From positions 1,300,001-1,364,000 of the forward strand of contig CAWUHX010000014.1 of NCBI GenBank assembly GCA_963922205.1: a DNA stretch of 64,000 nucleotides. Reading direction: 5' to 3'. The DNA is from Romanomermis culicivorax. Taxonomy: Eukaryota > Nematoda > Enoplea > Mermithida > Mermithidae. Made by a program: the position numbers and the translations under genes. Positions 1-12,353 of the stretch are shown in pieces (the stretch's first letter is position 1; each line of letters opens with the position of its first letter). The notes beneath the pieces were generated by a model. That model ran no database searches, was not told the origin of the DNA, and worked only from the letters and a program-made list of their open reading frames with translations.

Positions 1-349
1 GGTATGCTTCTTTTGTGGAAAAAAACCATCGAATAAAAAACGGCTTGTCAGAAATCAGAAACGTGCATTTTAGAAGGTCAAAAGTTAAAGATTTTCTGGT
101 GCTGCGCCTCGGCAATGGTTATAATGATTAATGTTCGCTATAATCCAGTTCAGACGCGACCGTTGGCATGCCTGCTTCACTCACTATAGCTAACATATAG
201 TAGCTATCTGTCACCACCTATACAATGGCTCATCTCAGTCTCTCTCGAAAATGGGAATTTAACGTGTTAGGTCACGTTTTCAGATATATCTGTCGATTGA
301 TGTCCACTTGAAAAAAATAAATTATTTTTAATTCGTCTCAAAGTTTATA

Positions 350-387
350 TATTTCATTTTTTTAGGGTTCGAATCGCGTTATTCCGG
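350..387 (+). promoter_or_regulatory. 3' splice-site-like sequence just upstream of the fucosyltransferase ATG
   Basis: A T-rich tract ends in TTTTTTTAG at about 358-365, 22 bases before the ATG at 388. It closely resembles the two acceptors used inside the same gene. It could be a spliced-leader trans-splice site giving a short 5' UTR, or the acceptor of an upstream intron; the frame stays open from 366 to the ATG, so a few extra N-terminal residues are possible. Positions 1-349 show no coding signal and no recognisable element. Confidence 0.4.
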
Positions 388-890
388 ATGCACTTGCCAC
401 ATTTTATCTTCTCAAAACGTTTCCTATTTTTCTTATCATTTTTACTATGCATATTATTCTTCTCTTATTTTATACAATTTCGTGAAACGAAAACTCACGC
501 CGATGCTGATTTTTCGGCGGAAAATACGCTTTTTTTGAACAAAAATGCACTTTTTTCCGCGTCGAATCCGCATTTTTCTTCCACATCGAATCCTCCAAAT
601 AAGAAAATTATCCTCGATTGGACGGGATTTTTCGGCGAACCTCTGCGTAAAGAATACCAAATGTCCGTTTGTTTGTCCATGAATTGCGATATAACCAACG
701 ATAGACGTTTTTTACGCCAAAGTTCCGTATTAATTTTTCATATAGCCGATTTGAAATGGAACGATTTACCCGATTATCGACATCCAGATCAATTTTACGC
801 CTTATTATCACACGAATCGCCAGCCAATACAGGGCACTTGAATTTAAAATTGGCGCCTCAAGGATTTTTCAATTTAACGTTGACTTATAG
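388..890 (+). CDS. Fucosyltransferase exon 1
   Basis: Encodes residues 1-167 plus two bases of codon 168. It holds the signal anchor, the stem and the first half of the catalytic domain. The reading frame runs on to 927, but the family motif TYRRDSD is restored only if splicing occurs at the ATAG/GTTAGA donor after 890. Confidence 0.85.
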
Positions 891-3800
891 GTTAGAACAA
901 TATCTAATATTTCAAATCAACGGTTAAAATGTATTGTCTAAAGTTAAATATGATCGAAAATTCAAAAACGAATTTCGAAAATCAACATTTTTGATATTCT
1001 TGAGAATTAGAATTAAAAACCCGCGACGCTCGACGTTATGCTTGACTTATGCACAAGTTCAGCCATCTTTTGAGTATTTCTTGATATTTTAATAAAAGGA
1101 TTTTATGCATCTTTAAATCGACAAAATTATACGGATATTCTACAAATAAGATGAGGAAAAAATTTCTACATATGTGTGTGCTATTATTCAAAATTCGATT
1201 ATGAATCTTAATGCGCCGAAATTATGTGTAACATTTATAATGATTAAGTTTGGCACAAAAATATTACAGTTGAATTCTAGTTATCAACTTGCAATTTTCA
1301 AACTTCATTTTGAAAGTTTTTGAGTCTCAAAGACTTATAAATTCCTTGGGAATGACAAAACTCTATAATTAATTCATTATCTGAATTTTTTTGCAAAAAA
1401 AACTTTCAAAAATCAAAATTTTTGATTGGTGGGAATCCAAGTTTAAACCCTGCGACGCACGACGTCATGATCATACAACATGCACATAGGGGGCAAACCC
1501 ACTTGCCTGAGACCCTGGATACCCCCTGGCCATACCTGTAAGACCTCCGACCAGTTGGGGGGGGGTCGAAAAAAGTCGAAATTTTTCCCAAAAAAGGCCA
1601 AAAAACATACACTTTTTTGCAAATTTTTTCGAAACTGGGGGGGGGGGGGTTGATTGATGTTGGGTACAGGGTTGGCCAAGTTGGGGGGGGTCCCCCTAAC
1701 CCTCCAAGTACAGGTATGCCCCTGGCCCAAAAAAGTCGTCAAACACCCCCTGAACTTTCTCCAAGACAGCTTTTTTGATGATTTTTGTGCATATTTTGTA
1801 TGAAAAACAAGCTTACATAACTTTTTTGTTTTTTGCTCGTGAATAAAAGGAATAAAAAGTGAATAAAATTTTGAATTTGAATAAAAAGTCCAAAGGCCTT
1901 CCCTCCCTGGAAAATTCTTGCCCTGCGTTTCTGATGATGACCAGTGTAAAAATTCATCTTTCTTTTGACTAATTCTTGATGTTTACAAAATAATTTTTTT
2001 GGCTCAAATCGGCGTCGTGAAATTCAAAAAATTGGCACGAATAAGTTTATTAATTAAAGAGAAAAGTTCACTGCGCTGAAAAATATTATACAGTCGGAAT
2101 ACGATTTTTAGTTTTGTTGAAAATTTTATGTTTTGAATGCCGATAAAATGCTTTAGAATGGCTGTGAGCGAAAACTGTGTGAAAATGCTTTAGAATGACC
2201 AGAGCACCCCATGGGGGTATGGGGGTGTATTACCCCGGTCTTAGATTTGGAAATTCATTTACTACCCCCATAAAAACGGCTCACTATGGCAAAAAATTTT
2301 GGTAGACCTCATCCTCTCCTCAGTAGGTTATAGTAATTCGAGAAAAATTGCACAATGTGTGCTTGAGAGGAATTACTCACTGGTCTTTTTGACACATTTA
2401 CTGAGCAGATGATAATGGGAAAGTATGCAACTTCTGTGCCATATAGCGATTTTTAGGAAAGGATATCAGCACATTTATATATACTACTTGTAGGAAATCA
2501 TTATATATATAATTATCAAAAAATCGCCCCTTGGGAAGAAAAACATTATGTTCTTAAAATTCTTCCTCTTCATGCTCTCCGTTCCTTTTTCCCTCTTCTG
2601 CACTGTAAAATAGAAGCACTGTTTCAACCCTTATCAGTGATGGAATAAGTTCATACTCCTGAAGATGCTAGTTGAAATAATGTTTCCAAAACTATGTTGT
2701 GCCTGATTCTTGAAATGTGCAGGAATCAGTTGACACTACAATCTTCAAAGTTTGACTATTCTCTGCGTAAATAATGTTTGACTGTAGGGATGGGCCGGGT
2801 ATCCGGATTCGGATCCGCGGATATCCACCTAAATTTTAGGATCCAGATCCGCTAAACCAGATTTTTTTGGATCCGGATCCGCTGAACCGAATTTTTTAAG
2901 ATCCGGATCCGCTGTTGTCAATGATTAAGATCCGGTCATAATCGGATCTTTATTCATTATTATTCACATAAAATTTTACAGTATTAGAAAACACGAAAAA
3001 TTTTCCGGCGCTACGCGCCGGATTTTGTAATTCTTTCCAATACTATTTTTCTACAAAACGTGTTTTCTGGAGAAAAATTTCCAGTAAAGGAAAAAATGTT
3101 GGTGGTCCTCCTGTATGGAAAAGGCGAATTTTGGTCCATTTCAGAACGTCAAAATCTATTTTTCCAACGTTTTTTCAACTGTAATTTTAAACATGAAGCC
3201 GAGTTTGAATTGAGAAGCGTCATGGAACTAATTTTCATAAATTTTAGGTTCAACTCGAAGTTTTTCAGATTTATGAAAGTTATGAGTATATTTTCTTAAT
3301 TTGTAAGATGATTATGAAGGACGGGAACTCGAGTGCCAAATCATGGTTTTTTCAGTGTATAAAAAAATTTTCTTCATACAAAGACTTTTTGGCCGATGTT
3401 TGTACAGGTACAAACAGGCTTGTACAAAAAAACACTGCAATGGTAGCAAAATTTTACTTGGGAAACAGTAATTTTTCAACAGTATCACCCTCCAAACGAT
3501 TTTTGATAAGATCATAAATTTGACCAGCACACTGAATAGCTGTTCATAGGGGACACTTTTCGCTGGTGCTAATTTAAGTTTACTTTCTGCATGAAGCAAT
3601 TCCAGAGACGTTTGAGATTTAAGTTCATGCTCTAATTTGGTTTTTGAGTTGCTAGATTCATTTTTTTGGCTATCTTCAAAGAAAACACAAAAATTAATTC
3701 TTTAACATTTCTATACTAGTAGCAATTTGTTTCACAATTACTTCTATTTTCATTATCTTCTTTTTATTTAGCCGCAAACTCCTTATACTCGTATATTGCC

Positions 3801-6800
3801 ATATATTTCCTCTCCAAATATTTTCTCTGACATCCAGTAGCACAACCTTTTCTGGATAACTGTATTCTGCATTTATTGCCCTTTGCCTTTTCTTCATCAT
3901 CTATAGACACTGTGAAGTAGTCCCACACTCTGCTAGTTAAAGAAGAACTTGAATCCATAATTTCTGAAAAAACTTTCCATTTCTATTTATTTCCTGTCTG
4001 ATGAAACCAATATTAATCTAAGCATCAATACAATTTAATGAATAAAAATTACTAATTAGTAATTAGTACATGTTAACTATCTCAATAAACGAACACCTCA
4101 ATCATTAATAATCTATTAATCTATTGACACCAATGAATATAAATTCTTACAACCCAATTTCAGACAAATCTGACATAGTACATATACTTATTAAAAGATC
4201 CGGATCTGATCCGGATCCGCTCGGATCTGTTCCTCAAGATCTGGATCCGGATCCGCTGAACCAAATCTTTTTGGATCCGGATCCGCTGAACCAAATTTTT
4301 CAAGATCCGGATCCGCTGTCGCCAAAAAAGTCGATCTGGCCCATCCCTATTTGACTGTAGGATCCGGATCGGATCCGGATCCTAAAATTTATCATTTTTG
4401 TAAGTGGTTTTGTGGTGAGAGTAGTACACCACCCCCTCCCGCAAAAAAGTTGGGAGCAAAAAAAAGGCCACGGCATATTTCAAGTACTATCCTTACAATT
4501 TACGATTTTACCCCCACCTAAATTTTCGACCTTGGGGACCTCTGATCCAAACGAAGATTTTAGTTAAGGTTCTGGACACTGAAAACTCTTCCCTTGTATA
4601 TTTGTTCTGTCCCATTTTTTCAATTGTGCAGTAGTTACACAGGACTGCCCCATAGGAAGGGGTGTGAGCAGGGTATTACTCCTACCTAAAGTTCTCAAAA
4701 TTGATTACTAGCCAGGGTTCTTTTTCAAGGACGAGTCTCATTAGCACTGCCTCTAACTTTCCTTAATTCGTATACTTTTTCTTAGCACGCTAAAAGTTTC
4801 ATTAGCATAGGGTCAACTATGTTAGCACTGTGCTAAAAAAGAAAACCCTGTTACTAGCTGCCTAATTTTGAGACGAAATGGTGTGTTCAATAAACATTTA
4901 GCTGCACCACTCTCGCAAATTGGGAACCTCTGAGTTACACTAACCAAAAGGGATTTTAATTTTCTAGTTTTTTGCTCAGAATTTTGAATCCACTACCCTT
5001 ATCGATTCCGATTTTTGAATTGTAACAAACCTTTTCTGAACCAAGTCAGCCGTTTCATTGATGTATTTACTATTTCTATATTCAAGCTTCTGGACTAGCT
5101 TCTCCATATTTTAATTTTTAGTTTCTCTATTTTTCACCTTTTATGACACTTTTCGTTTTTTGCTGCTGGTTTTAACCATTTCTAAAACGTAAACAAATGT
5201 AATCTCAGAAATTTTCCTATTTTTTTCTCCATTTTGGTTAATTATTTCTGACCTTGAATGAAGTTAGGTGACGATGAAAAGTAAATTCCGAAATTTTATA
5301 TGCTATAATTCATTTTATAGTGCGCTATTGATATTACACCAATCTTTTTTTCGGTTTTCCTTACATATAAATTTGCATTGAATGTGGAAAATAATTGAAA
5401 ACTTTATTTGTGAAGCAAGAAAGATGTAAACCTGCAGAATTTCATCTGATATGAAAAAATCAGCTCATAACTTTACACTGTTGCGAAGTTGTGACGCTTC
5501 AAATTTTGCGGATATTCTGAAGAGTCTTATCAGTATTATGTCAGTTTTTGGAACGATCTATCAAACACGCGGTTAATCATTAAATATACTTCAGTATATT
5601 TGCTAAGATAAACAGTGTTTAACACGGTTATGTACATTTTAGTGTGAACAAAATCTGCGAAGAAAAATTGTTAGTGCAATATCATCCCGGTTGTTATTGG
5701 CTGTCGAGAAAGTGTAAATTTCTGAATTAAGATCTGTGAACCTTTCATAGTGATGTATTTGAAACATTCTATCATATTTCAGGATTTCAGTTTTTTTATC
5801 TTTGTCGTTGTTTTTATGCTCAACTGTTCTAGAATTTTCAGTTTTTTCTTTTTTTCCTCAAATTTTTCCTTAATTTTGTATTTTTTCTTTTTCTTTTTTT
5901 CTGAAATTTGATTTTTTCAGGCGCGATTCCGACGTTTTTTATCCTTACAACACTTTCGTGAAAGAAAAATCGTTCGGCGCTCCGCAAACTTTAAACTCTA
6001 TAAAATCTATTGTAAAAAATAAAACGAAATTGGTCGCCTGGTTCGTTTCGAATTGTCAAACGTCGTCGCGCCGCGAATTGTACGTTCGAGAATTGCAAAA
6101 ATATTTGGCCGTCGATATTTACGGTTCTTGCGGCGATTTAAAATGCCAAGATCGTTTAAAATGTCGCCAAATGTTACACGACGATTATAAATTTTATTTG
6201 GCGTTCGAAAATTCCAATTGTAAAGATTACGTGACGGAAAAGTTTACATTTTTGTTCGAACCGCGACTTTACATTTTGCCTATCGTCATGTGGAAGAAAA
6301 ATTACGAAAATTACGCGCCGCCTCGTTCGTTTATCAGTATTGAAGATTTCGAATCTCCGAAAGCTTTGGCCGAGTATCTTTTAGGTACGCTTTGTTGACA
6401 AAAATTGTAATGTTCAATTTTTTGTAGGTTAATTTTTGGGAAAAAGATAATTTTTTGGTAGAATTTTTCTCGTTCAAAATATCTTTTTGTAGAAAAAACT
6501 GTTCTTATACGTCGGAAAATTTAGATGTTGTACCTTTCTAGTTTCTAATACGTTTTGGGATGCTTTTTTATAGGAAAAATTATAAAAAACAGAATCTTTG
6601 TGAAAATTCAAATTTTTTTTGGCGAACGTGGTTCTTTCCGTAGAAAAGACGATTTTCATTCATTGCAAAATTTATTTTCTATCTTGGAAATCATGGTTTC
6701 TCAATATTTTGTATCTTCGATATACGTTTCGGGGGAAAAGTTTTAAAATATTCGTTTTTTGGTAGGAAAATTGAAAGAAGCAGAATTTTTATGATTCTTT

Positions 6801-8909
6801 GATAATGGCTTTCTTATGTAGAAAATATAATTCATTTTCATCGAAGTTTAGATTTTGCACGTTTTAGATTACATCATTTTCAAATACTCGGTTTTTTGTG
6901 CGAAAATCTTCAAAAACAAGATTTTTATGAGAATTCACTGTTTTTATGTTCGAAAATGGGTTTTTATAGAAAACATGATTCTCGTTTACAAAAAAATTAA
7001 TCATTCGTCAGAGAAATTGTTCTATTTGTCCATTAATTTTGGAAATTTTCTATCTTTTTTCTATGTTTTAAAAAAAAAGTTTTGAAATATTCGATTTTTG
7101 TTGGAAAATTTCCGACAATTTTTTTTTGTGAAAATTACTGTTTGCCTAGAAGACATGGATTCTCATTAGTCGAAAGATTTTGTAACTGTTTTGTTTTTTC
7201 TGGAATTGAAAACTTTGGAATATTCGATTTTTCGTAGGCTAATTTTAGGGAAAAAAATTATTTTTGCGAGAATTCGCCGTTTTTCTCTTTGAGAATGTTT
7301 TATATTCTTAAAAATATTTTTATTCATCGAAAAATTTAGATATTGTACTTTTCTAGTACATTTTGGGATGTTTTTTCGTAAGAAAAATTCTGGAAAAAAG
7401 CAACACTTTTTTGAAAATTCATACTTTTTCTTAGCGAAGGTGGTTCTTTTCTTACAAAAAACAGAATTTTTGTGAGAATTCAACATGTTTACTTTCGGAA
7501 ATGAATTTTTCCGTAAAACATATGATTTTAATTTATCGAAGAATTTAGACTTGTGGCTTTTTTGTACATTTCGGAATCGAACATTTTGTCAAAATCTTCA
7601 TTTTATTTTTGAATTTCTTGTTGCTTTTGTTTTTTTCTTTCTTAAATTCTTTCCTTTTTTTCTGAAAATGTTCTTTATCGTTCTGAAAATTGTGAGTTTT
7701 CGACGTATAACATGAAATTTTTGTTGGCAACATTTTGAAAAATATTAATGTTCTTCTATGATTCGGTTGAAAATTCGTGATAGAAGTACGTGTTTGACAT
7801 ATTTTCGCAGTAGACAAGTTTTCAAAGTTAGTGTAAAGTTTTGCCAGACTTGTCCAGAAATTTGTTCTAGATCGAAAAAATTTTAAAAAGATGTTTCCCG
7901 CTTTTTCTAAAATCGATGCAAATTTTTTTCCAAATCGGTCACTTTTTTTGTATTTCCATCAGGAATTTTGATTTTTTGAAAACTTCGTTTATTCTATTTA
8001 GCAAAGAAAATCATAGTTGCCTGGAAATTTTTCAGTGGAAAAGACTTGCAAAGTAGTATACAAATCCATAGAGTTTAAAGGAAAACAGAAAACGTTACAA
8101 TTCATTCATTCTGTTGTATATTCAAAACATACATGTGATGGGGGAAGTGCTATGGGAACCCCCCCCCCCAGAAATCGTCGACCATATGGCTAGCCATTGG
8201 GCGACCGCCCCCCCCCCAGGATTTTCCAATCCTATGGCTAGCCATATGGTAGCCCTAGGGACACCCATAGTTTTAGTCGGAAAAGTACTGAAAAATGTTA
8301 TTTCTTTCATGAAAAATGTAAATTTTTGAACAAAAAATGGTTAAAAACGTCAATTTTCTCGGCGCTTCGCGCCATAAGTACATATTTTATCATTTTTTAG
8401 ACAAAAATTACCATTTTTTCAAACTCTTTTTCGGACTTTTTTCGTGAAAAATCGATTTTTTTTCTTTAGAGACCCCTCCCCCCAAATTTTTGGGAAATAC
8501 TGACCCCCGGCCCAAAAAAAGTGGCCCAACCCTCCCCCCCCAGACCTCGGGGCTCCGTTACATGTATGATTCAAAAGTGTATAACTTAAAAATAAAAAAT
8601 TCAATTTGAAAAAAGTATCAAAATTTGAGTAGAATTTTAAACAAAGGAGAAAAAAGTTTTCAAAATGTTTTTTTTCTAGCTTTGGACAAAAATTTGGACG
8701 AGTACGCGAAATACTTCCTATACAAAAATGAATATAGAATCGATAGTTGCCGTTCGGGACAAAAATGCGGCATTTGTCGGCTATGCCAGATGGCTCTGGA
8801 ATGGAAATCGCCGCCCGATAAACGATACATCGTAGAAAATATCGATCAATGGTGGAACGCGCCGGACGTTTGCGATAACGGGTTGATTCGACGAATTTTG
8901 AAGTCGTGA
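388..8909 (+). CDS. Alpha-1,3-fucosyltransferase (GT10 family), three exons: 388-890, 5921-6384, 8680-8909
   Basis: The product is a Golgi type II membrane glycosyltransferase that transfers fucose from GDP-fucose in alpha-1,3 linkage, probably to the N-glycan core or an antenna. The three exons join cleanly with GT-AG introns (phases 2 and 1) to give 398 residues, normal for the family. Residues 11-31 form a signal anchor after a short cytoplasmic tail. A low-complexity stem follows, then the WTGFFG motif (78-83), TNDRRF (103-108), HESP (142-145), FNLTLTYRRDSD across the first junction (161-172), and the acceptor/donor motif FYLAFENSNCKDYVTEKF (259-276). The C-terminus has a cysteine cluster (C346, C352, C355, C358, C387), as in core-type enzymes. 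Family membership is clear; substrate preference is inferred. Both introns are full of repeats. A 3' fragment of a paralog lies at 61049-61171. Confidence 0.88.
1480..1955. repeat. Dispersed C-run repeat, diverged copy of 30635-30865
   Basis: The region contains runs of C or G up to about 10 bases and phrases such as TGCACATAGG, CCTGAGACCCT and AAAATTCTTGCC. The same phrases recur in the same order at 30635-30865, so this is a low-copy dispersed element of unknown class. Reading frames across it are artefacts of the homopolymers. Confidence 0.5.
2785..4349. mobile_element. hAT-type DNA transposon, decayed or non-autonomous
   Basis: The ends are a perfect 12-bp inverted repeat, TAGGGATGGGCC and GGCCCATCCCTA. 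They are flanked by a perfect 8-bp duplication, TTTGACTG, at 2777-2784 and 4350-4357; an 8-bp duplication is the hAT hallmark. Subterminal regions carry repeated GGATCCGGATCCGCTGAACC-type units in both ends, as hAT elements often have for transposase binding. At 1,565 bp it is too short for an intact hAT transposase; a BED-finger remnant survives on the minus strand. Intact ends and duplication with a decayed interior suggest a non-autonomous copy. Confidence 0.85.
3694..3958 (-). pseudogene. hAT transposase N-terminal remnant (BED zinc-finger-like)
   Basis: The minus-strand frame from 3958 begins MDSSSSLTSRVWDYF and has the S-x-VW-x-(F/Y)F start of a BED finger, then cysteines where metal ligands would be expected, before decaying. 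An overlapping frame (3694-3900) continues related sequence, implying a frameshift. No dimerisation domain is visible. A BED domain fits the hAT ends that enclose it. Confidence 0.45.
4358..4384. repeat. 27-bp near-perfect palindrome beside the hAT element
   Basis: Two 12-base arms, TAGGATCCGGAT and ATCCGGATCCTA, are perfect reverse complements around a 3-base centre. The sequence starts directly after the right-hand target duplication and uses the same GGATCCGG vocabulary as the hAT subterminal repeats. It may be a leftover of a related element. Confidence 0.6.
5921..6384 (+). CDS. Fucosyltransferase exon 2
   Basis: Begins after TTTTTTCAG and supplies the last base of codon 168. It encodes the conserved catalytic core, including VSNCQT, VDIYGSCG, and FYLAFENSNCKDYVTEKF (residues 259-276). 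It ends at the TTAG/GTACGC donor in phase 1. The open frame continues to 6398, but exon 3 restores the family C-terminus only with this donor. Confidence 0.87.
6385..8679 (+). other. Fucosyltransferase intron 2 (2.3 kb)
   Basis: A GT-AG intron ending in TTTTTCTAG. It is AT-rich, with many short loosely repeated TTTTTGTGAGAATTC-like phrases between 6440 and 7480. A C-run region with nested palindromes (ATGGCTAGCCAT occurs twice) lies at 8140-8262, and a second C-run patch at 8465-8560. No gene is seen in it. Confidence 0.7.
8140..8262. repeat. C-run patch with inverted CCATATGGCTAGCCAT motifs
   Basis: Two C-runs of nine and ten bases are separated by CCATATGGCTAGCCATTGG and followed by CCAATCCTATGGCTAGCCATATGG in inverse order, so the region can fold on itself. 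It looks like a small unclassified foldback or MITE end. Confidence 0.35.
8680..8909 (+). CDS. Fucosyltransferase exon 3 (terminal)
   Basis: Encodes the last 76 residues after a split alanine codon, including the CGICRLC cluster and the DQWW/VCDN tail, and stops at 8907-8909. The sequence after the stop (8910-9240) shows no AATAAA and no further coding; its first part is also present, diverged, at 61172-61330. Confidence 0.83.
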
Positions 8910-9270
8910 TTTATGCGAATTATTGATTTTTTGAAATTGTGATTTATACAAACTATAGATTATTTTGTGTTACAATTTTCGCCAATTTTGTATCGAAAGT
9001 TAGCTTTAGTATCGTGATGTCCTTGAATGATTACATTTTAAAGTTTTTTAGCATGTTAAAACTATTTTGTATGTTTTCCTCTGTGATTATTGTCAGAATA
9101 TGGGGTGGCTCACATTGGCATCTAGAGAAAAAATCGAGATGACATCTTGGAAAAATCTTGATCCATCGTAGCACAAATCAAGATCGAATCTTGAAAAATC
9201 AGCATTGCATCTCGGTAACAGCTTTTTCAAGCGCCTCCCGAGATAATTTTAAAAGGAATCAGGATGGGCT

Positions 9271-9340
9271 TGTCACGCGCTGCTCAATTCTACGTCAGGT
9301 GATTTTCATCATGCTGATACTTCAGTTTTTGCCATCACCT
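9271..9340 (+). repeat. Left piece of split solo LTR 'D'
   Basis: Starts TGTCACGC and matches the first 70 or so bases of the LTR copy at 24533. It is preceded by GGCT (9267-9270), and the other end of D at 22024 is followed by the same GGCT, giving a 4-bp target duplication. The rest of D resumes at 18868 after a 9.5-kb insertion. Confidence 0.65.
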
Positions 9341-10714
9341 TGTCACATCATCAGGAGCCATGTCACATTAAGTAGATTTGTGACAATCACATGAAACCCA
9401 TGCCATATTGGTAACAATTTGGCCCTGTCACTGTGGGTGACACGCTCTGACCCCGTTGGATGGCTCCTTTACATATCCATTTCGGGAACCTAACCCAGCT
9501 GGTACTGGCTATAGGAGAGCATATAGGGTACCTCGGTACTGTCCTTGGGTTCTGCTGTAGAATGATGGACAACACCGCCCGGTCAGGGGCGGCAATCCCT
9601 AGTCCCAATCAGTGACAATGAAGCACAAGGCCATTCGGGGAATGTAGGGGACCCGATTGTAAAGCTAAATCCCCTTTTGGCCCCAACCCAATGTAAACAA
9701 GGGCCCTTTTAATTGAGGGGAAGCTCTAGGGAAAACCGACTTGGGAAAGGGTTCCCCAAAGTACACCCTCAACAACAATAATCCCATGAGAAGACTTACC
9801 TAGTCCTTTTCTCAACTAGGACTCGGCACGGGGCGATGGGTTCACAGATCCTGGGACGACGGGAATGGGATGACGGTGGTCCGGTTCGGGTTTGGCATGG
9901 GGTGTACTGTAAAACGGGTCGGTGGGCAATGCAGGCAGTCCACAAATAGAGCGGCAGGTACTAGTTGAGAGGGGCGACGTATAACTCCTTTGCAGGAAAG
10001 TAGGCGGCGGATGCAGTGATGGACAATAAGTCCTATGCAAATTTATTAGCAAAGAAGGGCCGCGGACGCAATGTATGTAAAATAATATAACAATAGTTGA
10101 CGAATGCAAGATGCAGAACTGAACCCAAAAGAAAGCGATGTAGGCCCAAAAAATGAATACAAAACTAACAAAACAGGCCCTTTTAAGGACCTCGTAGACC
10201 TACAGTATGCCCTGAGCGGAACTAACAATGCCCAAGCTAACTTCTGCAGCGGAAGTCACTGCAGAAGATGCCTATGGTCACAGAGACATTTTCCAGTTCG
10301 AATACATTGAGCATTGGGGTCAGTTTCACTCTCACTGCTAAACATGAATGTCTCTTTCAGAGAGAATCTTCAAACCAGTTGTTTCTCGTTGTGAAACGTC
10401 CCTAGTTTTTATTGATAAGAGGTGCACATAATGCTCTAAAATTATGGCCATGAGCTCGTAGAGCTTATCTTGGCGGAAATTCTAACCAATGGGTTACATA
10501 CCATAGTCTACGTGCACAACGGAAAAATTACAAAATGCAACAGAAATGAAAACACAAAATGAAACAGAAACGAAACACAAAAATGCATGTAAAATATAAT
10601 GAATGAAACACAAAAATAAGAGTAAATGACTGTTAAACAAAAAGTGGCAAAAACATAAAGTATCAGCATTATCTGAAACACATGACCTTGTGCTAAATTG
10701 ATCGGCATGTGACA
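9341..10714 (-). repeat. 3' LTR of the minus-strand element
   Basis: 1,374 bp with TGTCACAT/ATGTGACA ends. It is collinear with 17579-18867 but has about 75-90 extra bases near 9465-9540. Short frames inside it are not genes. Many substitutions separate the two LTRs, so the insertion is old. Confidence 0.7.
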
Positions 10715-11481
10715 GGGCAGTCCTTCAAAAAAGGGCGTCCTCGTCCTTGTGGGGGTAGAGGTTTATGTCGCATGTCCATGGAGGTTGATCCTCCAATGGG
10801 TGCGATGGCAGGTGGTCAATGGTTCAGTGGATTCTCGGTGCATTCTGGCTCATGGAGTTATGTATTGACTGGAGAAGTCGGTAATGTGTGGAGTTGATGA
10901 TGTCAATTGATCCATGTGGTCCCTGATGTGTGGAGTTGCCATTGTCAAGTGATCTGTGAGACTTATAATGAGATAAAAAGAAAACCAGTAATCACATGGT
11001 TTGCTGCCAGACTGACACCTTCCAGAGAGACCTTGATGTCGATTTCTACCCCACATAAATTTATCAGCGGAGAAATTAAAATTCGTTATACTGTTGCTAC
11101 AGTAATAGTGAATTAAAAAATATTTCGGTTAATCACATATATTTCAGCAAAGAAACAACCAATTTCAGCCTACGATAGTGAATCTTGAATAATTATCAAT
11201 TGTCTTCAACATAGCATTGGGACCTTTTGATATCAATCGCGTTTTTTCATTTTGGTGTCACAGTTTACTGTAGCCAAAAATTTGAAATATTGCCTTGATA
11301 GTTACAAAGTTTTTCAGAGCGGATTGTCTCATTTGGCCAAAATCAGGTTACGTCTCACTGAACCCTATCGCCGGAAACATAGATTTTCTGATAGGAAAAA
11401 GAATGCTGATTCTGAATCTACTTTTGTTTTTTTTACAATGTGTAGTATATTTAGAGCTATATGTTCCAGAATACGAACTAT

Positions 11482-12099
11482 TCAATTATCCCGTGAATCG
11501 ACGTGACCCCTGCAAATGCCTGATAGAGAGTCTAGTTGCAGAGATAGACCAGAGGTAAAATTTACCAACCCATTTAGAACTGCTTCAATTTGCTCAGTCT
11601 TGTAAACATGCTGTTTAAAGGAAGCAAAACTTGAAGGGGTCATCGCCAACTGATCATGAAAGAGTGCAGGAGCATCAAAGTGAGTGACCTTGAAGTGCTG
11701 TTTCCAGAGGAGTCCAAGCGGTTTATGGCTCACATGGACCATGCCAGACTCAGTAAACCAGCCCCTGCAATTTTGGAAAATCCCTGTAAAGTGATGGTCA
11801 CACAGCACAATTAGGCTAACTTTAATGAGAACTGGGCTACTGAGGGTGGCCAAATAAATGGTACCCCCAACCTGTACAGGAAGATACTTGTAACAGATGT
11901 CTCCCACTTGGTAGGAGTGATAGACATACGTGGCATTGAACTTTTGACATGGCCACATGGTCAGTGCTTCACCAGTGAATTCTGCTGTCAGGTCATCCCT
12001 CTGGAGAAATGCCTGGACACTCAGGGTAGGGTCAAAGTGAAGTAACTGCCAAGTCAGATAGAGGTAGTGTTGAGCATGAGAGCAAAGCTCAAGCCACAT
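11482..12099 (-). pseudogene. Env-like glycoprotein, C-terminal fragment
   Basis: A 205-codon frame with cysteines and N-glycosylation sites, lying downstream of the larger env-like frame but in a different frame, so the gene is broken by at least one frameshift. It continues the same ectodomain-like composition. No clear C-terminal transmembrane anchor survives. The call rests on position before the 3' LTR and on cysteine/glycosylation pattern, not on a recognised family motif. Confidence 0.4.
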
Positions 12100-12353
12100 G
12101 AAAAAAAATTGTTAATTTCCAACTCCTTGATCTGCTGAGCCAAAAAGTACAGTTTGGCATTGACAGGGTCCGGACCTGAGTCCTTTGCTAATCAGAACAT
12201 TCTCTGGGTCAAATTGAATCTTCCCTGGATGGATAGAAGAAGGACCTAATCCGTGTGAATTGTGTTTGACCCAAGGTCGGGACACAACTGGAAGATGCGA
12301 GAGTTTCCCAAGATCTTGAGGGCAACCTGTAAATGATCAATGATGATATGGTT

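Larger units (their letters stand above)
891..5920 (+). other. Fucosyltransferase intron 1 (5.0 kb)
   Basis: A GT-AG intron ending in TTTTTTCAG. It contains a C-run dispersed repeat (about 1480-1955), a complete hAT-type element (2785-4349) and a GGATCC-rich palindrome (4358-4384). The remaining AT-rich sequence (891-1480, 1960-2776, 4385-5920) shows no gene. Confidence 0.75.

Noticed and set aside
1406-1957. Minus-strand frames in the C-run region
   Set aside because: Long homopolymers keep the frames open; composition is low complexity and part of a dispersed repeat.
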